Assembly (NCBI GenBank): GCA_937915755.1
Contig: CALGGR010000281.1
Coordinates: forward strand, 1-9,567
DNA from: an uncultured Fretibacterium sp.
GTDB taxonomy: Bacteria > Synergistota > Synergistia > Synergistales > Aminobacteriaceae
Length of the DNA stretch: 9,567 nucleotides
Reading direction: 5' to 3'
Shown in pieces: positions 1-6,962 of this stretch. Made by a program: the position numbers and the translations under genes. Below the pieces are notes generated by a model. That model ran no database searches. It had not been told where the DNA came from and was given only the letters and a program-made list of their open reading frames with translations. Within the stretch, counting starts at the first letter, position 1. The number at the start of each line of letters is the position of its first letter.

Positions 1-16
1 TGTGCTCTTCCGATCT
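1..16. other. Residual Illumina adapter sequence (not genomic)
   Basis: The first 16 bases, TGTGCTCTTCCGATCT, are identical to the 3' end of the standard Illumina read-2 adapter. They should be treated as library-construction sequence left on the contig edge rather than as organism DNA. The reading frame of the following gene passes through them by chance. Confidence 0.95.
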
Positions 17-17
17 G

Positions 18-1979
18 CTAAACCCGTCCGGCAATTATCTTCTGATTGACCCTCTGAATCATGGCCGTGAAATCACCCCTCACATCGACGCGGTAATCAC
101 CGACAGAGTTTCACTCGCAGAGTTTGACGTTCTCGATGAAGTCAGCCTCAGCAGTAAGCACGTAATCTTCATCTCAGACGCAAGCAAGATTTCCCCCGAC
201 AGTTACGCAGTCAGTCTCCTCAACAAAGCGTTCTACGATCAGGGCGCGGCGTTGGCCGCAGTTTACCCCGACGCTGAGGACGTGGAGGCACTGGGGGACA
301 TTCTCGGAGTCTCGCTTGTTGGCCCGGAGAATGAGCCGAGCAACAAACACTTCGAGGTAGTTGCGGCTTCCATGCGCTACATCAGCGGCGACATTCTCCC
401 GCACACATTCATCTACGTCGACAAATGCACCGAGAACAGCGGCAATTACCCGACGAATTACACCGTCAGCAAAGATGCTCCCGTTGTGAACGTTGACCCC
501 GCGAGCTGGGACGTGTATTTCGACGAGGCTGTTACGACCCCCACAGCGTCAGAACAGGCTGCGCTCTCACGTGATTACGAGGCACATGCACAGCTTATCC
601 TCGCAAGGCGCGTTCAGAATGTGATTGACTGGGTGAACGGAATTGATGACAGGGTTGCGGCTCGCAGGGACGAGATACTCAGCGAAGCTTCAACGCTGGC
701 ATTCGCGGTTGCTGACCAGACGGGCGGAAGGGCAGATGAAATCCTGAAGTTTGTCGGCGGCGTTCACACGGATTTCCATGATGACTCGGTTACAGGCTGC
801 TTCTACAATTACGATTATTCACGGAGGCACGGCTCTCAGGCAAGCGAGTGGAACAAATGGGCTGACTACTCAGGCTGTAACGACTACGGGACTCTCAGTG
901 ATCACTGGAACAGCTTTAATCCCGGCCTCGACATTACGGGGACTCATGTAGCATACGGAGTTCACGCGTTCGAGGATCACTGCGACTACTACCTCATAAC
1001 GACAACAGCGACCATTCAGCCAGCTAAACGGCTTGAGATAAGAGCTGAGTACGGCGACACGACAGGCGATGAAGTCAAAGGCTCAGGCTCGTACCATTAT
1101 GCGGTGATAATGGGGTGCAACAAGAAACTTGAGTGCTACCTGTGGCCAAATGAGTTAGGCACGGAGCTGGTGAAACTCACCCCAAGCATGACGGTCAACA
1201 ACAATCAGTCCTTCTCTGACACTGACGGCTGGCAAATGGGCGGAGGAGTATCCGGCGGCGGCGGCGGCGGCAAAAGTAAAGAAAAAGGCGGGTATGGTGA
1301 AGGTCATGGAGAAGCCTCGTTCAACTACAGCGTCTCACACAGTGCCACTCACACATGGAACACTACGGATTACAGCATTACCCCAAGGCGCACGACAGCT
1401 CTATACCCTGCTGACGGAAGACCTGTTATAGGCTGGGTGCTTGACGTTACATCACCCTACTATTCAGGAGGCAAGGGCTGGGTAATATCTCCGGCCGCAA
1501 AGACCGCTGTAACACTTGAGGGCGAATCAATCTGGAGGGTACAGCCTGACCATGTAGACAAACCCAGCTTCAATTCACAAGCACACTGGTCTGAGGGATT
1601 TTTCGCGGCTCATGACATGGGAGGACGCAAGGTCAGCGATGCCAGTTGCACGATCAATCATTACACCAACTACAAGGGACTCAATCTCACAAAGCCGGTG
1701 CGATTCGGGATTGGTGATTTCGTTTCGACAGGCACGAGCGAGGGCAAGATGTACACGGCAAAAGTCTACTCCGAGCTGAACTGGACAGCCTCATCAAATG
1801 CTGACTGGCTCACACTCGCTGACAGGAGCAAGAGCGGAGGCACGGCAAACGGCGATGATTTCATCTACACAGTTACGCAGAACACTACGGGCAGCACGAG
1901 AACGGGAACTATCACGGTCAGCACTGAGGACAAGAAGACCTACACGCTGACCTTCACGCAGTCGCCCTACGCAAACTAG
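18..1979 (+). CDS. Probable exported leukocidin-like pore-forming protein with C-terminal BACON domain, 5'-truncated
   Basis: The frame is open from the adapter junction to the TAG at 1977-1979, giving 653 residues without a start. A TTG at 252 is in frame but is not the start, because 78 good codons precede it. The first ~300 residues match nothing I recognise. Residues ~308-560 resemble the leukocidin/alpha-haemolysin fold. A CYLWPNELG strand precedes a Gly/Ser-rich segment (GWQMGGGVSGGGGGG, residues ~405-419). A polar-aromatic alternating strand (FNYSVSHSATHTW) and DYSI follow, then VIGWVLDV, like the prestem/stem and the VGWKVIF strand of staphylococcal toxins. Residues ~584-651 form a BACON domain (WTASSNADWLTL, then NTTGSTRTGTITV and TLTFTQ), usually linked to carbohydrate or mucin binding. 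Seven cysteines and the domain types suggest export. A signal peptide would lie off the contig. Being a CDS is certain and BACON is likely; the pore-forming assignment is from remembered family patterns and is tentative. Confidence 0.6.
   Translation, partial: LNPSGNYLLIDPLNHGREITPHIDAVITDRVSLAEFDVLDEVSLSSKHVIFISDASKISPDSYAVSLLNKAFYDQGAALAAVYPDAEDVEALGDILGVSLVGPENEPSNKHFEVVAASMRYISGDILPHTFIYVDKCTENSGNYPTNYTVSKDAPVVNVDPASWDVYFDEAVTTPTASEQAALSRDYEAHAQLILARRVQNVIDWVNGIDDRVAARRDEILSEASTLAFAVADQTGGRADEILKFVGGVHTDFHDDSVTGCFYNYDYSRRHGSQASEWNKWADYSGCNDYGTLSDHWNSFNPGLDITGTHVAYGVHAFEDHCDYYLITTTATIQPAKRLEIRAEYGDTTGDEVKGSGSYHYAVIMGCNKKLECYLWPNELGTELVKLTPSMTVNNNQSFSDTDGWQMGGGVSGGGGGGKSKEKGGYGEGHGEASFNYSVSHSATHTWNTTDYSITPRRTTALYPADGRPVIGWVLDVTSPYYSGGKGWVISPAAKTAVTLEGESIWRVQPDHVDKPSFNSQAHWSEGFFAAHDMGGRKVSDASCTINHYTNYKGLNLTKPVRFGIGDFVSTGTSEGKMYTAKVYSELNWTASSNADWLTLADRSKSGGTANGDDFIYTVTQNTTGSTRTGTITVSTEDKKTYTLTFTQSPYAN
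1254..1271 (+). repeat. (GGC)6 trinucleotide repeat inside the first gene
   Basis: Six perfect GGC units encode six consecutive glycines within the glycine-rich segment of the leukocidin-like gene. The unit is a triplet, so slippage would change the glycine count without breaking the frame. Confidence 0.9.
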
Positions 1980-2012
1980 CACACACTAGCAAACTTCACG
2001 AAGCAACACGCG

Positions 2013-2050
2013 AAAAATGCCCCCCTGTGATGAGCAGAGGGGTATTTTTT
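2013..2050. terminator. Bidirectional intrinsic terminator between convergent genes
   Basis: The stem is CCCC plus CTG (2021-2027) pairing with CAG and GGGG (2035-2042), with one bulged A at 2038 and a 7-base loop. It is flanked by A5 on the left (2013-2017) and T6 on the right (2045-2050), so it offers a U-run to transcripts from either strand. It lies 33 bases after the stop of the leukocidin-like gene and 27 bases beyond the rdgB stop, where two convergent transcripts must end. Confidence 0.85.
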
Positions 2051-2077
2051 GACATAAGTCATCCGTAAGTTTCCCCT

Positions 2078-2671
2078 TTATTGTTGCTTTAGAAGCGCGG
2101 AGATTTTCCTGAAAGCGTTAGTTCTATGCGAGATATTATTCTTTGTTCGCGGGGCAATTTCAGCAAACGTGAGATTGTAACCGTCCGGCAAAAATACGGG
2201 GTCATATCCGAATCCGTTGCTCCCCCTAGCCTCACGCGATATGCTGCCGTAACAGTATCCCTCAGCGATCAGCGTGTATTCTTCCGGGACGCATAGGCAC
2301 AACGCCGCCGCAAATCTCGCCCTCCTGTCGTCAACTCCCTCAAGCTGTCCGAGAAGCCACGATGATTTGTCGCTGTCCTTGCCCTGAATTATCCGCGCTG
2401 AATACAATCCCGGCGCACCGTCGAGAGCGTCAACCTCAAGCCCGCTGTCATCGGCTAGGCATGGAAGCCCCGATTTCCCCGCCCACGCACGAGCCTTTAG
2501 CATTGCGTTTTCGGCGTAAGTCTTCCCGGTTTCCTCGACTATCATTCGTGAGATCTCTGGTGCAAAAATTATCTCGTCGGCAAGATCTTCGCCCGCAGCT
2601 TCACGGATTATCTCGGTGAACTCGCGGTACTTCCCCTGATTTCCTGTAGCGATGATTAATTTCTTGAACAT
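2078..2671 (-). CDS. rdgB: XTP/dITP diphosphatase (RdgB/HAM1 family)
   Basis: The 197-residue product hydrolyses non-canonical purine nucleoside triphosphates (dITP, XTP, ITP) to monophosphate and pyrophosphate in the cytosol, keeping deaminated purines out of DNA and RNA. The family motifs are all present in order: the nucleotide-binding start ATGNQGK (residues 8-14), TYAENAMLKA (51-60), ADDSGLEVDALDGAPGLYSAR (73-93, with Asp75 matching the catalytic Asp69 of E. coli RdgB), GSNGFGYDPVF (150-160) and SHRTNA (181-186). The length is normal for the family. The ATG at 2671 is chosen because the motif block begins 8 residues later. The gene starts 2 nt after the GerMN stop codon, so it is the last cistron of the cheW-amidase-GerMN-rdgB run, and the hairpin at 2013-2050 follows it. 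No key residue is missing. Confidence 0.96.
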   Translation of the reverse strand: MFKKLIIATGNQGKYREFTEIIREAAGEDLADEIIFAPEISRMIVEETGKTYAENAMLKARAWAGKSGLPCLADDSGLEVDALDGAPGLYSARIIQGKDSDKSSWLLGQLEGVDDRRARFAAALCLCVPEEYTLIAEGYCYGSISREARGSNGFGYDPVFLPDGYNLTFAEIAPRTKNNISHRTNAFRKISALLKQQ

Positions 2672-2673
2672 GT

Positions 2674-3429
2674 CTATGATTTCTTCGGTAGTTTCCAGAT
2701 TGAAGAGAGGTCTACTGTTCCGCCCGACTGTGGAGGCTTCGAGTCGATGAGGAATCTAACCTGCGAGATCGGGGAAAAATTCTCCTGCATTGTTCGGAGT
2801 ATTCCGGTTATCAGGAGGAGTGATTTCTGCTTTCCCATTGCGTTCAGGGCTGAGGGAAACTGCCCCGGCATGTCAAGAAAAGCGGTCTCGCCGTTCCTGA
2901 AAACGTGGAGCAGTTTCATTTTGTCGGCATTAGGGACACCGCTCATCGCTAAAATTTCGTTGACAGCGTCCCTGATGTGATCCTCGTGTGTCCGCGCGAG
3001 AAAATTCTTCCTCGTCTCCATGAGCGCATCGTCCTTAACGTGGTAAAGATTCAGCGAAATTTGATGTACCTCTGCGCCGGAAGCAATAGCATTTCTTGCG
3101 CTTCGTTCACGTTCCGACTCCTCGAAGTTCGACAAGTCCTCCTGATTCTCGATGCGGTTTTCGGGCTTCAAGAACAATTTTCGGTTGAGGAAGTCAACAA
3201 CCCACGATGTCCCCAAATATCCCAAGACAAAGCACAGCAATATCACTCCCAAGAGCGACAGTATCCTTAGGAGAAGCGGTGTCGGTTTTCCCTCGTCGTA
3301 ATCAATCGGCGCGGGTCGGGGTCTCTGCTGTTTGACCGCACGTTTCTGGGCCTGAGCCATAGCCTGCTGTGCCTGCCTTCGCCTGTTTGGGACTGGCCTT
3401 CCTGAGTCGTTGCGTCTTACTGGCGGCAT
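2674..3429 (-). CDS. GerMN-domain protein with single N-terminal membrane anchor
   Basis: The product has 251 residues. Residues 1-40 are very basic and rich in Arg, Gln and Ala, and residues ~51-79 form one hydrophobic segment (ILSLLGVILLCFVLGYLG). This predicts an inside-basic, type II anchored protein with its bulk outside the membrane. Residues ~125-245 fit the GerMN/Spo domain: a first strand (ISLNLYHV), a helix (IRDAVNEILAMSGVPN), a helix with LLLITGILRTM, then SQVRFLIDSKPPQSGGTVDLSSIW, which matches the FLIDG...DLS ending. GerMN domains occur in the spore germination protein GerM and in many non-sporulating envelope proteins. The exact role is unknown, and its place directly downstream of an amidase supports a cell-wall function. 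The ATG at 3429 has an AAGGTG ribosome binding site that begins at the amidase stop codon. The gap to the amidase is 12 nt and to rdgB 2 nt. Confidence 0.85.
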   Translation of the reverse strand: MPPVRRNDSGRPVPNRRRQAQQAMAQAQKRAVKQQRPRPAPIDYDEGKPTPLLLRILSLLGVILLCFVLGYLGTSWVVDFLNRKLFLKPENRIENQEDLSNFEESERERSARNAIASGAEVHQISLNLYHVKDDALMETRKNFLARTHEDHIRDAVNEILAMSGVPNADKMKLLHVFRNGETAFLDMPGQFPSALNAMGKQKSLLLITGILRTMQENFSPISQVRFLIDSKPPQSGGTVDLSSIWKLPKKS

Positions 3430-3441
3430 TTTCTTTTCACC

Positions 3442-5433
3442 TTACCTTATGTAGTTTGCGATTCCTTCAGACATTGCGGCTGCGATCCTCTGCTGGTACG
3501 GCTGTGTCATGAGAAGTCTGGACTCGTTCGCGTTTGTTACGAACCCAATCTCAAGAAGCACCGCCGGCATTCCCGCGCCCCTTAGAACGAAGAAGGGGGC
3601 CTGTGCAACTCTCCTCATTTGAAGGCCGCCTCTTACCCCAGCATTGTAGAGCATGGCCGCGAAGTCTGTACTCTCGGAAATCTTGTTGTTCTGCTGCATG
3701 TCGCCCAATATACGAAGCAACATCTCCGTCCTTCTGTCAACGTTGGCCGTGTCCATGCCCTTGCCCTCGACGTACTCCCTGTTCTCGATCTTGGCGAGGT
3801 TCATTGCGTCTTTGTCTGTCGGAAGTGCCATGATGTAGATCTCGAAGCCCGTCATTGACTTCTTGTTGGGAAGGGCGTTGACGTGGACGCTCACGAATAA
3901 GTCAGCGTTTACGTTGTTGGCGATGTCTGTGCGTTCCTGCAACTTCAGATAAATATCCGTGTCCCTAGTCATGACGACGTTGTAGCCTTTTGCGGTCAAC
4001 GCTCTCTGAAGCTCAAGGCCGACGGCAAGGTTCACGTCCTTTTCGCGCACACCGTTGTCCATAGCTCCGGGGTCTTTTCCGCCGTGTCCCGGGTCGATGA
4101 CGATCGTCTTCCGGCCGTTGTTGATCCTCCCTAATCTTTGCGCTGCCTGTGAGCTTGTGGGTATGGTTATCGTACTCGGAGGCGTTAGAACTGCGGGGGT
4201 TTTTGTTACTGCGGGCTCTGGGCTTGGATTGCTCGTGATCACGGGGTCAGCTCTCCTTTCAGATGTTGAGGGAATCGGAGTCTGCGCTGTCTGATTCTGC
4301 GGGACTTGGCCGGGAAGCTGAATGTTCGTCTCGGCTTTCTTCGGTGAAGTTCCTATGATGTTTGCTTCCTCTGGATAGAAGAAATCGAACACTATACGGC
4401 GCGGATTGTTGAGAACAAGTTTCTCGGCCTTAGTGATTCCCTTAGGCGTGAAGACCAAATCAACACCGTCAATCCCTGCTTTAATTTCGGCGTTCACGTT
4501 CGACGCGAAAGGCGAAGCGACACCTGCGGAGTTTTCGAGGCTCGATGAGAAAAGCGCGTGAAGTTTCCCGTTGTCCATGAAAACCTGAGGGTCTGAATCG
4601 TCATCGGCCATGATTACGGCGCGGATCTTCTTGTGAGTTCCCTCTTGAGTAGTCCATCGTATGCCCTGAATTGTTCCGCTGTAATTTTCACCCTTCTCGG
4701 TCTTGCTGTCGTCAGGCTTGAAAGTTTCCATTCGAGGCTGTGATTTCCCCGATGATCTTTTTGCTGACGGCTTGACAGTTTGCGGCGATGCTGCCATAAC
4801 GGGAGCTGTCTCTTGTGATGAGGCTGAGATTGCGGGCTGTTCCGGCTGAACTTGCGGTGCTTGAGCGGTCTGAGGCTGTGGAGTAGGGGTCTGAGGCTTT
4901 GTCCTTGCGGTTGATGTCCTGTTGAGGATAGCGTCGATGTCGATGGTGGCTTCCTGTTTCTTTGCCTGAGTTGGTGCGGGCGTTGGCTCGTCAAATTCCC
5001 CGAAGTCTCTCGCGCTTGCAGGAGTAGCGGTGTAACCTGAAATCTTTGCGAATCTCAGACGGTTTGACGCACCTTTTCCCGCAACGGTCTGGAACAATGC
5101 CGCTGTGCTTTGAGCATCGAGCCAGAGTTTCCCATTCCTCTCGAAAGGCGCAGAGTAAAGCGGGACAATGGCATAACCGTGCCACCCCGCCGCAGCTCCT
5201 TCCGAGATTCTGAGCTGTGCATTCCCCCGCGTAAGAAGAAGCTCCTCGCCTGAACGCCTCACAGCGAATCCCAGCAATTTCCCAGCGTCCTCAACTGAAA
5301 CGCAGAGAGCCGAATTATTGTCGATTGAGGGGACAGCACCGACATTCCCGCTGCCCCTGTAGAGCATGGCATCAGCATACGCGCACGCACAGAAAATCAG
5401 AACTAGCGCAATGCCGTATAAAAACCTTCGCAT
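3442..5433 (-). CDS. N-acetylmuramoyl-L-alanine amidase (AMIN plus Amidase_3), secreted
   Basis: This 663-residue zinc amidase should cleave the bond between MurNAc and L-Ala of peptidoglycan outside the membrane. A signal peptide (residues 1-20) has hydrophobic core LYGIALVLIFCACAYA and a probable cut at AYA-DA. Residues ~30-130 resemble a copper-amine-oxidase-N-like module (VSVEDAGKLLGF, then a W-L-D strand). A Pro/Gln/Thr linker (~148-245) leads to an AMIN-type beta domain (~250-353, ending NNPRRIVFDFF). A second Pro/Ser/Thr linker (~360-432) is followed by Amidase_3 (442-663). The zinc and catalytic residues are intact: His450 in DPGHGG, Glu464 in REKD, His517 in SVHVNA and Glu628 in LLEIGF. 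AMIN domains place AmiC-type enzymes at the division site. The ATG is 3 nt after the cheW stop, which implies coupled translation. It is larger than E. coli AmiC (about 417 residues) because of the extra module and linkers. Confidence 0.93.
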   Translation of the reverse strand: MRRFLYGIALVLIFCACAYADAMLYRGSGNVGAVPSIDNNSALCVSVEDAGKLLGFAVRRSGEELLLTRGNAQLRISEGAAAGWHGYAIVPLYSAPFERNGKLWLDAQSTAALFQTVAGKGASNRLRFAKISGYTATPASARDFGEFDEPTPAPTQAKKQEATIDIDAILNRTSTARTKPQTPTPQPQTAQAPQVQPEQPAISASSQETAPVMAASPQTVKPSAKRSSGKSQPRMETFKPDDSKTEKGENYSGTIQGIRWTTQEGTHKKIRAVIMADDDSDPQVFMDNGKLHALFSSSLENSAGVASPFASNVNAEIKAGIDGVDLVFTPKGITKAEKLVLNNPRRIVFDFFYPEEANIIGTSPKKAETNIQLPGQVPQNQTAQTPIPSTSERRADPVITSNPSPEPAVTKTPAVLTPPSTITIPTSSQAAQRLGRINNGRKTIVIDPGHGGKDPGAMDNGVREKDVNLAVGLELQRALTAKGYNVVMTRDTDIYLKLQERTDIANNVNADLFVSVHVNALPNKKSMTGFEIYIMALPTDKDAMNLAKIENREYVEGKGMDTANVDRRTEMLLRILGDMQQNNKISESTDFAAMLYNAGVRGGLQMRRVAQAPFFVLRGAGMPAVLLEIGFVTNANESRLLMTQPYQQRIAAAMSEGIANYIR

Positions 5434-5436
5434 AAA

Positions 5437-5955
5437 TTACTCGCTGTCCTCTAAAATCTGGTCAAGCTCAAAGAGGTTAGACACGTCGAGAAGCAATATC
5501 AGCCTGTCATCTGCCGGTTTCGCAACCCAGAGTACATATCTTCTGTCTATTGCTGATGATAATTTCGTTGCAACTTCAAGCTGTGAGTCGTATATCGTCA
5601 AGACCTCGCGCACTGAGTTCACAATCATTCCGAACGTTACCTCATTTACCGCGATGACCACGATCCTTGCCTCGTCAGTGAGAGGGTGCCCGGCCATTCC
5701 GATTTTCAGGTGCATGTCGAATACAGGGACGATCGTACCGCGAAGGTTAATCACTCCCCTGATATATGCCGGAGCGTTGGGGACTCTCGTGATGAATGAG
5801 GGGACGCGGACGATTTCGCGCACCATGTTCACGTCAACGCCGAAATTCTCAAGTCCCAGCTTGAAGACAAGGTTAATATGTTCCTCGCCGAGAGACTCAA
5901 CGTCAATATCCCTGAAATCCTGATTAACTTCTTTTTTTACTGGTTCGTCAGCCAT
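5437..5955 (-). CDS. cheW: CheW-type chemotaxis coupling protein
   Basis: The product has 172 residues. CheW joins chemoreceptors to the histidine kinase CheA under the cytoplasmic membrane. The CheW fold runs from about residue 27 to 165: the opening strand INLVFKLGLENFGVDV, then VREIVRVPSFITRVPNAPAYIRGVINLRGTIVPVFD, which contains the near-invariant NLRG (70-73), then ARIVVIAV, FGMIVNSVREVLTI and the final RLILLLDVSNLF. A ~25-residue acidic/basic tail precedes the fold. No CheA-like histidine phosphotransfer or kinase domain is present, so this is a stand-alone adaptor. It opens the four-gene run with the amidase, GerMN and rdgB, separated from the upstream ROK kinase gene by 103 nt with a possible promoter. 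The ribosome binding site AAGAGG lies 10 nt before the ATG. A link between chemotaxis and the envelope genes is suggested only by this context. Confidence 0.93.
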   Translation of the reverse strand: MADEPVKKEVNQDFRDIDVESLGEEHINLVFKLGLENFGVDVNMVREIVRVPSFITRVPNAPAYIRGVINLRGTIVPVFDMHLKIGMAGHPLTDEARIVVIAVNEVTFGMIVNSVREVLTIYDSQLEVATKLSSAIDRRYVLWVAKPADDRLILLLDVSNLFELDQILEDSE

Positions 5956-6013
5956 TAAAATTTTGCCTCTTTTTCTCTGTGAATTATTGTTGAATGGGAA
6001 TTATCCCCGCCCT

Positions 6014-6022
6014 ATATTAGCA
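6014..6022 (-). promoter_or_regulatory. Possible extended -10 promoter for cheW operon
   Basis: On the minus strand the sequence TGCTAATAT fits an extended -10 (TGn plus a 4/6 match to TATAAT) about 60 nt upstream of the cheW ATG. I could not find a convincing -35 at 16-18 nt. The 103-base gap here is the largest between the kinase group and the cheW group, which makes a promoter plausible. Confidence 0.3.
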
Positions 6023-6058
6023 TACAGAGCAGGGATATTCAGGCGGCAAGTTTCTGGA

Positions 6059-6961
6059 TTATTCTTCTTCCGCCGCCATTTCAGCGAGTTTTACCGCGCC
6101 CATGATGCCCTGATTCCCGTTGAGTGCTGCGGGGGAAACGTAAGCGTTCATGTTGCGGAGTTCCTTCGTGCTGATGTATTCGTTGATGTACTCAGCGAGA
6201 TACTTCCTGATTAGCGGGAAGAGCTGTGTCTGGCTCATGATTCCGCCGCCGAGAATGATCTTCTGCGGACTGAGTACGAATGTAATGTCAGTGAGTGCCT
6301 GAGCGATGTATTTTGCCTCAAGCTCCCAGACTTCCGTCATATCAGCGAGGTCTTTTCCGGGTTTCCCCCAACGTTCCTGAACCGCCGGACCGCTCGCCAT
6401 TCCCTCGAAGCACGCGCCGTGTGAGGGGCAATGACCCTTGTACTCGTCGCCCTCAACTCTGGCCATGATGAGGTGTCCTGCCTCCGGGTGAAGCATTCCG
6501 TGAATGAGGTTACCGCCTGACATTGCGCCCATTCCGATTCCTGTGCCGATGGTGAAGTAAACCGCGTCAGTGAGTCCCTTCGCACAGCCCCATGTGGCCT
6601 CGCCGAGAAGTGAGCCGTTCACGTCTGTGTCGAAACCTACAGGGATCCCGAGAGCTTCCTTCATCGTCTGAACCATCGGGTAATTACGCCACGGGATTTT
6701 AGGGGTATTGAGGATATTCCCGTAAGTCTTTGCGCCTTTGCGGACATCAACAGGCCCGAAACACGCAATTCCGAGCGCCTTGATCTTGTCATCTTCTGGA
6801 AGTTCAGGGGCGATTTTTGCCTTGAAGTACTCGATGACTTTGGGCATTGTCTCGTCAGGTGTAGTTGTCGGGATTGACTCCTGATCCAGTATTACGCCGT
6901 TTTCGTTGCCGATAGCGCAGACCATTTTGGTCCCGCCGGCTTCTAATGCTCCGTATAACAT
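6059..6961 (-). CDS. ROK-family sugar kinase, fructokinase-like
   Basis: The 300-residue ROK kinase should use ATP to phosphorylate a free hexose in the cytosol. Motifs are the phosphate-binding EAGGTK (7-12), DTDVNGSLLGE with presumed catalytic Asp113 (111-121), TIGTGIGMG (137-145), the ROK zinc site of His163 (PEAGH) plus Cys178, His181 and Cys184 (HCPSHGAC), and LGGGIM (237-242). EAGGTK with SGPAVQERWGK is the form I associate with Bacillus GmuE/YdhR and ScrK-type fructokinases rather than glucokinases. Mannose or another hexose remains possible. The ATG at 6961 is preferred over an upstream in-frame TTG at 6982, because that TTG sits on the GGGAGG ribosome binding site and would add seven residues before the conserved LYGALEAGG start. 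Only 1 nt separates the ATG from the ptsI stop (TAG-C-ATG), so translation is probably coupled. Confidence 0.92.
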   Translation of the reverse strand: MLYGALEAGGTKMVCAIGNENGVILDQESIPTTTPDETMPKVIEYFKAKIAPELPEDDKIKALGIACFGPVDVRKGAKTYGNILNTPKIPWRNYPMVQTMKEALGIPVGFDTDVNGSLLGEATWGCAKGLTDAVYFTIGTGIGMGAMSGGNLIHGMLHPEAGHLIMARVEGDEYKGHCPSHGACFEGMASGPAVQERWGKPGKDLADMTEVWELEAKYIAQALTDITFVLSPQKIILGGGIMSQTQLFPLIRKYLAEYINEYISTKELRNMNAYVSPAALNGNQGIMGAVKLAEMAAEEE

Positions 6962-6962
6962 G

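Noticed and set aside
252..254. TTG as start codon of the leukocidin-like gene
   Set aside because: The frame remains open for 78 codons upstream with protein-like composition, no ribosome binding site precedes it, and the contig edge truncates the gene.
4614..4994. A 126-codon minus-strand frame inside the amidase gene
   Set aside because: It is a second frame over the low-complexity Pro/Gln/Thr linker. Its Gln/Arg/His-rich composition follows from that repeat-like DNA.
5366..5923. A 185-codon plus-strand open frame opposite cheW and the amidase start
   Set aside because: It is antisense to well-supported genes with full family motifs, is Ser/Thr-rich as expected of a shadow frame, and has no recognisable domain.
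5956..6058. Intrinsic terminator between the ROK kinase and cheW
   Set aside because: Only a weak, imperfect GC-rich pairing with a large loop is present, and no T-run follows on the minus strand.
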